From the NCBI GenBank assembly GCA_008011715.2, contig CP136508.1:5208001-5272000 (forward strand): a DNA stretch of 64,000 nucleotides. The letters run 5' to 3'. Of this stretch, positions 13,875 through 21,183 are shown in pieces. Under the pieces are notes generated by a model. It was not told where the DNA came from. It saw nothing but the letters and a program-made list of their open reading frames with translations, and searched no databases. Each line of letters starts with the position of its first letter. Position 1 is the first letter of the stretch. Position numbers and translations under genes: made by a program. Source of the DNA: [Empedobacter] haloabium (GTDB lineage: Bacteria > Pseudomonadota > Gammaproteobacteria > Burkholderiales > Burkholderiaceae_D).

Positions 13875-14007
13875 TGTCACAGTCCGAGCGGGCGTGCTTG
13901 CGTTGGCGTGGCGGCCGCGCCGACGAGATGACTGCAGCAGCTGGCGCGAATATGGTCGTTTTTGTTCATATCGAGTCTCTAAACAGTGAAGTCAGCGTCA
14001 GCTTCCG

Positions 14008-14060
14008 GGGGACAGGCACCTGTTGCCGGGTCTACGACCCTGCAACAGGTGCCTGTCCCC
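14008..14060. repeat. Long hairpin repeat, GGGGACAGGCACC type
   Basis: A 19-bp perfect inverted repeat (14008-14026 with 14042-14060) is followed inward by one mismatch and another 5 bp (GGGTC/GACCC) around a TAC loop. The outer ends GGGGACAGGCACC are shared with hairpins at 51378 and 60058, while the inner stem differs. It lies inside the predicted glpD leader, where it could form a strong RNA hairpin. Confidence 0.8.
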
Positions 14061-14101
14061 TAGGGTTTCCTCAGCATCCGAGGGTCCGGATGCGTGAATC
14101 G

Positions 14102-14129
14102 ATTGTACATATTTCCATACCGTGGACAA
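14102..14129 (-). promoter_or_regulatory. Probable promoter of the glpD operon
   Basis: On the minus strand TTGTCC (14129-14124) and TACAAT (14107-14102) are 16 bp apart, with TG just before the -10. It faces glpD and predicts a leader of about 220 nt that includes the hairpin at 14008-14060. GlpR-type repeats lie immediately upstream. Confidence 0.5.
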
Positions 14130-14144
14130 CAAATATTTTGCGGA

Positions 14145-14192
14145 TTTGTTCGTTTTTGTTCGCGACGCACGGGTTACATGTTCGTTTGTTGT
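14145..14192. promoter_or_regulatory. Repeated TTTGTTCG motifs, candidate GlpR operators
   Basis: TTTGTTCG occurs at 14145-14152 and again at 14155-14162, and ATGTTCGTTTGTTG lies at 14179-14192. A related GTCGTTTTTGTTCATA is at 13955-13970. TTCG-containing repeats are typical of DeoR-family operators, including GlpR. All sit in the divergent glpD-glpR region. Binding is inferred. Confidence 0.5.
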
Positions 14193-14265
14193 GGAAAAGT
14201 CACTCTGAGTGCATCCTGACCCGACCTTCGGCGCTTACCACTGATGAGGACGCAACGAGGTGAAC

Positions 14266-14271
14266 TATAAT
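14266..14271 (+). promoter_or_regulatory. -10 element of glpR
   Basis: A perfect TATAAT lies 57 bp before the preferred glpR start at 14329. The -35 is unclear. If it is used, the upstream GTG at 14260 would not be in the mRNA, which supports the start at 14329. Confidence 0.45.
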
Positions 14272-14328
14272 GAACACGCCGACAACCCGCCGGCTGTCCT
14301 CCACCCGTTCGCATCCGCTCATTCACCC

Positions 14329-15099
14329 ATGACGCCACGCCACCGCCGCCTGCTCGACCACATCCGCCAGCACGGCGACACCTCCGTAGAAGAACTGGCC
14401 CGCATCCTGGGCGTGACGACCCAGACGATCCGGCGCGACATCCGCGAACTGGAAGACGAGCGCCTGCTGGCACGCTACCACGGTGGCGTCAGCATCCCAT
14501 CGACGGTGGAGAACATCGACTACGACCAGCGCCGCGTGATGGACAGCGACGCCAAGCGCCGCATCGGCCAGCTGGCCGCCGCGCAGGTGGAGAACGACCG
14601 CTCGCTGATCATCAATATCGGCACCACGACCGAGGAAGTGTCGAAAGCGCTGCTGCGCCACCGCGGCCTGCGCGTGGTGACGAACAACCTGAACGTGGCG
14701 TCGATCTTGTCCAACTGCGACGACGCCGAAGTGATCGTCGCCGGCGGCGTCGTGCGCAAGCGCGACCGCGGTATCGTCGGCGAAGCCACCATCGACTTCA
14801 TGCGGCAGTTCAAGGTCGATATCGGCATCATCGGGGTTTCCGGCATCGAGGCCGATGGCACGCTGCTCGATTACGACTACCGCGAGGTGCGTGTCACGCA
14901 GACGATCATGGAGCAGTCGCGCCAGGTTTGGCTGGTGGCCGATCACACCAAGTTCGGGCGGCATGCGCTGGTGCGGCTGGGGAGCATTGCGCAGGTGGAT
15001 AAATTCTTTACGGATTTGCCGGTGCCGGCGGAGGCGGCGGAGGCTTTTGAGAAGGCTGGGGTGGAGGTGGTGGTGGCGGGGGCGGAGCCTGCTGCGTGA
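14329..15099 (+). CDS. glpR: DeoR-family glycerol regulon repressor
   Basis: This protein of about 256 residues has the DeoR helix-turn-helix (TSVEELARILGVTTQTIRRDI) followed by HGG. The C-terminal sugar-phosphate isomerase-like domain includes NIGTTTEEVSKAL, GGVVRKRDRGIVGE and VADHTKFG. In the family it senses glycerol-3-phosphate and represses glycerol genes. It is divergent from the glpD operon, the classic arrangement. The start at 14329 (MTPRHRRL) matches GlpR N-termini and lies after the TATAAT; a GTG at 14260 is an alternative. The stop overlaps the next start (ATGA). Confidence 0.93.
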   Translation: MTPRHRRLLDHIRQHGDTSVEELARILGVTTQTIRRDIRELEDERLLARYHGGVSIPSTVENIDYDQRRVMDSDAKRRIGQLAAAQVENDRSLIINIGTTTEEVSKALLRHRGLRVVTNNLNVASILSNCDDAEVIVAGGVVRKRDRGIVGEATIDFMRQFKVDIGIIGVSGIEADGTLLDYDYREVRVTQTIMEQSRQVWLVADHTKFGRHALVRLGSIAQVDKFFTDLPVPAEAAEAFEKAGVEVVVAGAEPAA

Positions 15100-15398
15100 T
15101 GCCTTCAGGCCGAGCCACCAGATACTTCTTACTTGCAGCCGCGCTGCTCGGTGGCGCATCTGTCCGGGCTGAGATTGTGTCCGAGACGTCCTGCTATGTT
15201 CGCACTTCGCCTGGCAAGGTCGCCAAGCCGGTCCAGATGGTTCTCCGTCGCTATATTGACCAGGAGCTTAACAAGGAGGTGGGCGCCTACGTTCAGTACA
15301 ATCAGTCGAAGGACATGATTCCGCTGGTGTTCGTCAAACACGTGGACACCGATACCGATTCGCCGAGGCTGTGCAATCATGAGATTACCCAGGATTGA
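15099..15398 (+). CDS. Small secreted protein of unknown function
   Basis: I do not recognise this 99-residue protein. It starts at an ATG overlapping the glpR stop, with a GGAG-like site inside glpR. The N-terminus is a signal peptide (ATRYFLLAAALLGGASVRA). The mature part, about 75 residues, has two cysteines and no known motif. It lies at the edge of a decayed, lower-GC stretch and may be the last intact gene before the island. Confidence 0.55.
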   Translation: MPSGRATRYFLLAAALLGGASVRAEIVSETSCYVRTSPGKVAKPVQMVLRRYIDQELNKEVGAYVQYNQSKDMIPLVFVKHVDTDTDSPRLCNHEITQD

Positions 15399-15556
15399 GG
15401 TCGTGGATAGGAAGTCAGCCGGCGAGTATTTGTTCGTACAGACGGGGCTGGTATGAGGCAGGGAAATACGTGCGCTATACCTTTACGCACGGTGGTAAGC
15501 CTGTGATATTTCAGCATACTGGCGACGATGACACTCCGTGCCAGGTGAGCCGGTAA
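15388..15556 (+). pseudogene. Possible protein fragment without a start codon
   Basis: One frame reads YPGLRSWIGSQPASICSYRR then GWYEAGKYVRYTFTHGG and ends in CQVSR with TAA at about 15556. It looks protein-like but has no start codon, and the preceding gene ends at 15398 in another frame. It could be a frameshifted tail of the secreted gene at 15099 or an independent relic. A GTG-started frame on the opposite strand (15658-15377) is equally unproven. Confidence 0.3.
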
Positions 15557-16532
15557 GCCAAAGCCGACGTCGGGTTCGCTTCCGAACTCCAAGACGTCAC
15601 CAATCGAAATCGATACGATGTCGCCATAGCGCGTGTGAGGATTCCAGCTCAGCAGCACCTCGCTTCCTCGACAGGCATCTGTGCATTTCTATAAGCCGGT
15701 GCGATCAATGTTTTGCGCTTCATCAAACCCGTCGGAAGGCTTGGAGTCAATACTGTTCGCTTCAGCACTCTGAAGCGTCACTGAAACGATATATGGTCAC
15801 GCTGCTGCGGCGTCTACATGGCGGTGCGTTGAGAAATGGCCGAGCGAGGCTGAGCATCTGACTCCTCGTTTTCCCTGTCTTCTAGACCGCTACCGCCTCG
15901 GAACGGATCAAAGACTGTCAGCTAGGAGATGAAAGGTCTGACGCTGTCACAGTCGTCCGAAACGCGAAGATGGCTTCCACCGACGTCTACTACCCGAAAC
16001 ACAACGGAAAGCAATCTCCCATCTTCGGAACTCCTGAACAATCGAGAGGTTCAACGGTCGTCGTGCTAGGTCAGGATCGAGAGTTGGCCCATGGCTTGCG
16101 TCTATAAGCAGCTACTCATAACGAGGAACCGGACGGGCCGGGCCAGCAGGCAATTACTCAAACTGAGGAATAACGACTGTGCCCGTCTAGGGTTAGCGGG
16201 GCCTGTTCGGTGACGCGCTAGGTCAAAATCGCGATTTTGTCCATCGTCCGCGCCTGTAAGCAGCTACACGTAACGGGTAACAGGTGCAGCTGGCGCGAGC
16301 GCTCCCGCCCATGACGTACGGCCTGGCCAACCTGATACTTAATCTGACCATTGAATACGCGAGCTGCACAATGCTGTATTCACATTGACCTGCAACGTAG
16401 TCTCGTGGTTGAACGCGGATACGAGCGAGCCAACTATTCCCCTTATCCTACTTAATCATAAGCTAGAGAAGAACCTGCTTTAATTCATTGCTTTACGAGG
16501 CGACACACCTTCTTCGCAATATAAGATCATGA
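15557..16532. other. Gene-poor, apparently decayed stretch with degenerate direct repeats
   Basis: I see no convincing gene in this 976-bp interval. Base composition is lower in GC than the flanks. Two imperfect copies of a segment of about 60 bp occur at 16067-16126 and 16219-16277, beginning TAGGTCA and ending around TAAGCAGCTAC. It forms the left part of the island that ends at the tRNA gene. No intact transposase is visible. Confidence 0.5.
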
Positions 16533-19436
16533 TCAGATCGATTGAACGGCTGCAGCAAAGAGTTGGCCATTAGGTGTGTGAATTGGAGGCGGCACCCCAA
16601 GCGCTGGGTCAAATTCTTGACGTTGCTTCCGACATAGATTTTGGAAATCACACTGTTGGCATTTTGACAGTTGCGGGCGCATAGGAAAGTGTCGTGCCAA
16701 TATGCCCTGCACAGCCCACTCGACGTTTTCCACTGCCGATTGAACAGCATTCGGATCGACAGGAACCTGAATGCGCTGATTGTCCTTTAGCAAATGGACG
16801 GAGCCAGAAACGGCGTTTTCCTGCAGTATCTCGCGTGAAGCCTTTGCATAAAGTTGCACTTGAAGTGACAGTGCCAGCCAGTCCAGCTCCGAATTTCCAA
16901 ACGGATCATTGCTCGCCTCCATCGCTTTAAAATCAATAACTTCGGCGTCTCGAATGGTACCATCTTGACTCTCCTTTATAAGGAGATCAATTGATCCAGT
17001 GATGAGGCAATCGTCAGCAGGAATTTCAAACCTGGCTTCGACTTGTCGGCGACTTATGAAATCGTCGGCAAACTCAATCACATATTGCTGAGCAATTTCA
17101 ACAGCTTTATTCTTAGCGCGCTCATATGCGCCCGGCCGATTTTTCGGGTCCCCACTCGGCGCGATGTGCTTCAGATGAAACGACCCAGAGGCAACGTCTG
17201 CGGCCTCGACTGTCGTAGGTGGCCGCTCTGGATGAAGTTCATGAAGCTTCTCAATGGCGACGTGGACAGCGCGCCCATATCCGAACAACTCGGGAACCGC
17301 TGGACTAAAGCCCCATTCCCGCCTGAAACGGTAGTCCATCGGGCAATGCAAGTAGTATCGAATGTCGCTGAAACTGGTCGGAAGGATTGTTTCATTGATG
17401 CGTGGTTGCCGCGTTGCGGTTGGGAAGCCGCCAGCTACGGCCGTGATCGGGATCAACTCCGGATCGCTCATCCGTAAAGTGAACGGCGATGCCTTATTTT
17501 CCCTCTTACCACCTGGCAGGTTTGCGGCGCCAGTTACATATAGGAATGCCTCTGCACGAGTTAATGCAGTGTAGAAAAGTCGAGCTTCGGCTGCGCGCGT
17601 ACCGACATACGCCCCCCTTTGTACAGCCTCTCGCACCAGCTGCTCAGGAATAAGCCCACGATAATTAGAGTTTTTTCCAGGAAATCTTCCGGCTTGGCAA
17701 TCAACAACGAATACGACAGGAAACTCAAGTCCTTTGGCGCTATGTACTGTGGCGACCGAAACGGCGTCAGGCCTTTGCGTAACGTCGTCAGTGCTGACGT
17801 TATATCCGCCATCGGCGACAAACTCAAGGAAGTGGAATACTTGGCGGAAGCGATCGGTGGAATCGACGCTAAGGTAAACGCCTTCCACATCCTGTATCAT
17901 TCGGCTGAAAAGGCCAATTTCCCTCATCACCTCCGGAGCTGGCGGCTGAGTGGCGACTTGGAACGCTGACAGCAAATCGAATACGAGATTTTGGGGGAAG
18001 AGGCGTTGACGCGCCCCGCCAGCGGGCGCGTGGATTCGACGTCCCCATTCGGACAGTACCTGCGTAAAACGTTGGAAGTCGGCACCTGGATAGGCCGGCA
18101 GAATACTTTGGTCGAACAGATCCTTAGCCTGCATTCGGTCCGGGTTGCCCTGAGCAAGCAAGCGGAAAACATCACGCAATGCAGCTACCTGGGGCCGGTC
18201 GAATGGGTTGCTGCCAGCCTCTAATGTGAAAGGAATACCCTTTGACGTCAGCCTGGACGTGAAAGGATTGTGCCGTGCTTCACCGCTTTGTTCGCTTCCC
18301 CGCGTTGAACGCATCAGGATGGCAATATCGCCAGCCGTAAGCCCGCGCACGGTCCCATCCTTTTCCGTGAACTGTGTGCCAAGCAGTTGCTCGATTCGGT
18401 TTGCAACCCAGTCGGCCTCTTCATCTCTATCGTTAAATAACGACTTAGCCAGTTCCCTCGGGACGACATCTCGATGATTGGTCGGATTTTTTGTAAGTCG
18501 GGCAGCCCCTAATTCTTGCGCAATGAAATCAGTTGAAACATCTACGATAGCTCTGGTACTCCGAAAATTCGTATCCAGCGTGTGCATGTGTTGAATTCGA
18601 TACCGGCCTCGGAACGAAAGAATGTTACTGACATCAGCACCACGCCAAGAATAAATAGCTTGATCGTCATCGCCGACGACAAAGAGCGAAGCTCCCTGCG
18701 CATGAATAGCTCGAATTAGCGCTTCTTGAGATGGTGAGACGTCCTGGTATTCATCGACCAGAAGGTGCGATATCTCGGACAACGCCCCGTTGACAGCGGC
18801 ACTACCATTCTTAGAATGTTCTACAACCAATCGGATCATGGACCCGAAATCGATGTATTGATCCCTATCTAAAGAGTCTTTGAGGAGTTCCAGCGCAGTC
18901 CCCACCTCAGAATCTAGCGCTAAAACACTTGACACATCAAGGCCTTCGTCTTGACAAAGCTTCCACGCAGCAGCAACCTCTTTAATTGTCTCAAAGTAAC
19001 GATCGCCAAATCTGCTTCTAAGCGGTTTGATCTGCAAGCCCGGATAGCGCGACATAAGGAATAGTATAAGCCGATTGTCATCTAAGACGTCATACTGGCG
19101 ATACTTCGCATCGGCTTTTCCAAGTATGTTTTGACAGAACGCGTGAATCGTGCCGATGTACATTTGTCCAATGAGATTCGTACTAAATCCCGCCAGCGTA
19201 AGTGTCTGCGCTATCCTACGTTTGATGGACTCGGCAGCTTTCTCGGTAAACGTAAATGCGACGATCGAGGACGGATGTACACCCTCGGATATGAGCCGTG
19301 CAACTCTAAAGGCCAGAGTCTGCGACTTTCCCGATCCAGCACATGCGAGACACAGAACTTCTCTGCTTGTATCCAACGCTGCGTTTGCCTGATCCGGAGT
19401 CAATTTGCTCCGGATCAGCTCTTCCATTGTACCCAT
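16533..19436 (-). CDS. UvrD/Rep-like helicase fused to a Cas4/AddB-type nuclease
   Basis: This 967-residue protein begins with a superfamily 1 helicase. Motif I is ACAGSGKSQT, motif Ia follows TFTEKAAESIKRRI, motif II is LLVDEYQDVSP, motif III is GDDDQAIYSWRGAD, motif IV is NFRST, motif V is TVHSAKGLEFPVV and motif VI is YTALTRA. The C-terminal part has the features of a PD-(D/E)XK nuclease with an iron-sulfur cluster: LHCPMDYRFRREW, GSIDLLI, VIDFKA, a QLYAK motif and CQQCDFQNLC. A single cysteine upstream plus CxxC-x5-C downstream is the Cas4/AddB arrangement. It is the last gene of the island operon, 22 bp after the methyltransferase, with a GGGAG ribosome binding site. A DNA-degrading role in defence is inferred. 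Confidence 0.9.
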   Translation of the reverse strand: MGTMEELIRSKLTPDQANAALDTSREVLCLACAGSGKSQTLAFRVARLISEGVHPSSIVAFTFTEKAAESIKRRIAQTLTLAGFSTNLIGQMYIGTIHAFCQNILGKADAKYRQYDVLDDNRLILFLMSRYPGLQIKPLRSRFGDRYFETIKEVAAAWKLCQDEGLDVSSVLALDSEVGTALELLKDSLDRDQYIDFGSMIRLVVEHSKNGSAAVNGALSEISHLLVDEYQDVSPSQEALIRAIHAQGASLFVVGDDDQAIYSWRGADVSNILSFRGRYRIQHMHTLDTNFRSTRAIVDVSTDFIAQELGAARLTKNPTNHRDVVPRELAKSLFNDRDEEADWVANRIEQLLGTQFTEKDGTVRGLTAGDIAILMRSTRGSEQSGEARHNPFTSRLTSKGIPFTLEAGSNPFDRPQVAALRDVFRLLAQGNPDRMQAKDLFDQSILPAYPGADFQRFTQVLSEWGRRIHAPAGGARQRLFPQNLVFDLLSAFQVATQPPAPEVMREIGLFSRMIQDVEGVYLSVDSTDRFRQVFHFLEFVADGGYNVSTDDVTQRPDAVSVATVHSAKGLEFPVVFVVDCQAGRFPGKNSNYRGLIPEQLVREAVQRGAYVGTRAAEARLFYTALTRAEAFLYVTGAANLPGGKRENKASPFTLRMSDPELIPITAVAGGFPTATRQPRINETILPTSFSDIRYYLHCPMDYRFRREWGFSPAVPELFGYGRAVHVAIEKLHELHPERPPTTVEAADVASGSFHLKHIAPSGDPKNRPGAYERAKNKAVEIAQQYVIEFADDFISRRQVEARFEIPADDCLITGSIDLLIKESQDGTIRDAEVIDFKAMEASNDPFGNSELDWLALSLQVQLYAKASREILQENAVSGSVHLLKDNQRIQVPVDPNAVQSAVENVEWAVQGILARHFPMRPQLSKCQQCDFQNLCRKQRQEFDPALGVPPPIHTPNGQLFAAAVQSI

Positions 19437-19458
19437 AGCAACTCCCTTGCGGATAGCG

Positions 19459-20509
19459 TTATTTTTGTTTGCGAATTGACTTTATGAGCGCCGTCGCATG
19501 GGCGCTAATGAATGGAGGTGGCAGCGCATTGCCGATCATTAGCGCGATCGCTTCCTTGCCGTGTTGAGCATTGAACTTGTAAGAAATGGGGAATCCTTGC
19601 AGAAGGGCAGCCTCTCTTAACGTAATAGCTCTGTCGTGGACGGGATGTAGGAACCGGCCTTTTGATGGATTGTGACAGCCTCCTGTAATGGTAGGTGCAG
19701 GTAAACCCCAACTCATCCGGCCATACACATCCTTGAAACCATCGGTCGCCTCGTGACAAGCAAGCCGAAACTGCTCGGGTAGGTCCGTGCGACTTCCACC
19801 GTCATGTGGTACAGCTCGAATGAGAGCAAGAGTTTTGGGAGCGCGATTCTCCGGTATGTCATGTATTGGATCTCCAGACTTGCCGGGAGTAGCCATCATT
19901 CCTATCGTGTCGCGCACTGTTTTGATGCTGCCGCCGGAATCCAACTTCGGGGTTGGGTATCTTCCACGTACGGCTAGGTATATCAGACGCCGCCGGCGCT
20001 GCGGCACCCCGAATTTTGAAGCATCCTGAATTTCCGGTTGGCCGTGGTATCCCATCCGCTGCATTTCCGACCAGAAAACCAGAAAGCGAGCATCATCTCT
20101 TAGAGCCGGGACATTTTCGAGCATGACAGCCTTAGGACGGAAACCGCGTACGAATCTTAGAAATTCAAAGATAAGATCATTTCGCGCATCGATGTCCGAA
20201 CTGCTCTTGTTTCTAGTCCTTATTCTTGAGAATCCCTGACACGGCGGACAACCAGCCAACAGATCTAACTGGCCTGGCGCAAGATCCAACTCGCGCATTA
20301 AAGTGCGGACACGAACCTTCTGTATGTCTGAAGGGATCATGCGAACATCCGAATGGTTGAGCTTATAGGTTTCTTGAGCTTTGGCGTTAATCTCGACAGC
20401 GCAAGCCACTTTGAAACCAGCCTGCTTGAGACCAAGGGAGAGGCCCCCACAGCCCGAGAACAGGTCAATGGCTATGGGCTCAACCGGCTTGATTGTCTTT
20501 TTTTTCCAT
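19459..20509 (-). CDS. DNA (cytosine-5) methyltransferase with frameshifted start
   Basis: Motif I (DLFSGCGGLSLGL), motif IV with the catalytic cysteine (GCPPCQGFS), ENVPAL, QRRRRL and a C-terminal GNALPPP identify a C5 methyltransferase of about 349 residues. The variable target-recognition part lies between QRRRRL and the C-terminal motif. Motif I is in frame with the rest, but that frame has no ATG, GTG or TTG before it; the first is a GTG at 20409, after motif I. The plausible ATG at 20509 is separated by an A8 run (20498-20505) and would be in frame if the run had seven A. So the gene is off as read, by sequencing error, phase variation or slippage. It has its own promoter candidate. Confidence 0.82.
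20498..20505. repeat. A8/T8 homopolymer at the methyltransferase start
   Basis: Eight T on the plus strand (A8 in the gene) follow the fourth base of the candidate start ATGG. With eight A the frame stops after nine codons. With seven A it continues as MEKKTIKPVEPIAIDLFSG into methyltransferase motif I. Confidence 0.8.
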
Positions 20510-20541
20510 ATTATCTTAACTTAACCGACACACTTCGAGCA

Positions 20542-20569
20542 AGTATACCTTGCTTGCTGGATATCACAA
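20542..20569 (-). promoter_or_regulatory. Internal promoter candidate for the methyltransferase
   Basis: TTGTGA (20569-20564) and TATACT (20547-20542) are 16 bp apart on the minus strand, in the 131-bp gap between the vsr stop and the methyltransferase start. The predicted leader is about 25 nt. It would allow methyltransferase expression independent of the upstream genes. Confidence 0.5.
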
Positions 20570-20640
20570 AGAAGTGGAGACTTTTTATACACAGTTGTGT
20601 TGCCATTATGACGATTTTTCCAGATTTAGCACTGCACTCC

Positions 20641-21111
20641 TTACTGCCTGAGATTGCCAGTACTGGATTTCCCCAACAATTTAGCAATCTTGCGCGCGCA
20701 TCCAAAAGCGTCCTGGTCCACTTCATGCTCCCAAAACCGCATCACTACCCATTCAGCACTTTCCAAATCGGTCGTAGTTTTGCGGTCGCGGGCAACATTT
20801 CGCGTTAGCTTCTTCTCCCAAAATCGTTGATTGGACTTGGGACGTGATCCGTGAATCGGGCACGAATGCCAGAAACAGCCATCAATAAATATTGCAAGAC
20901 GGGCGCGTTTGAAAACTATGTCGGGCTGGGTCCGTCCTATTCGTTGTCCAAGCCGAAACCTGATTTCGATCGTCCACATAGCACGCCTCAACTGCAGCTC
21001 AGGTAGCGTGTTGCTGTTCCTCACTTTGGCCATCAAATGGCTACGGGCGATAGGTGAAAGTTTATCCACTTTGACCTTTTCTAATACCAACAATATCTCA
21101 AAATGAGCCAT
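20641..21111 (-). CDS. vsr: Vsr-like mismatch / very-short-patch endonuclease
   Basis: This 156-residue protein has the Vsr signature: a polar N-terminus (SPIARSHLMAKVRNSNT), then PDIVFKRARLAIFIDGCFWH with the catalytic aspartate and the zinc/catalytic histidine region, then FWEKKLTRNVARDR. Classical Vsr nicks next to T:G mismatches produced by deamination of methylated cytosine and is usually encoded beside a C5 methyltransferase, as here. Vsr-fold enzymes also occur as restriction nucleases, so either role is possible. The ATG at 21111 is preferred; a GTG at 21138 is in frame. Tandem duplication surrounds the start. Confidence 0.88.
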   Translation of the reverse strand: MAHFEILLVLEKVKVDKLSPIARSHLMAKVRNSNTLPELQLRRAMWTIEIRFRLGQRIGRTQPDIVFKRARLAIFIDGCFWHSCPIHGSRPKSNQRFWEKKLTRNVARDRKTTTDLESAEWVVMRFWEHEVDQDAFGCARKIAKLLGKSSTGNLRQ

Positions 21112-21183
21112 TAGCTCAATGGCTAGCCGTGTAATCACGTCAAATGAGCCATTGGATCGATCGCTAGCCGTGTAGCCACGTCT
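21104..21183. repeat. Tandem duplication of about 40 bp between two island genes
   Basis: Two adjacent copies, about 21104-21143 and 21144-21183, share ATGAGCCATT, then GCTAGCCGTGTA and ACGTC at the same spacing, with differing short internal segments. The copies span the ATPase stop codon and the vsr start. Each contains an ATGGCTCATTT on the minus strand; only the downstream one opens vsr. Confidence 0.75.

Noticed and set aside
15377..15658. Minus-strand 93-residue frame with GTG start and a fair ribosome binding site
   Set aside because: It overlaps the secreted gene and the fragment on the plus strand, and no family is recognisable. It remains possible but unsupported.
20353..20808. Plus-strand 151-residue frame across the methyltransferase start
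   Set aside because: It is antisense to the methyltransferase and vsr and has no recognisable domain.
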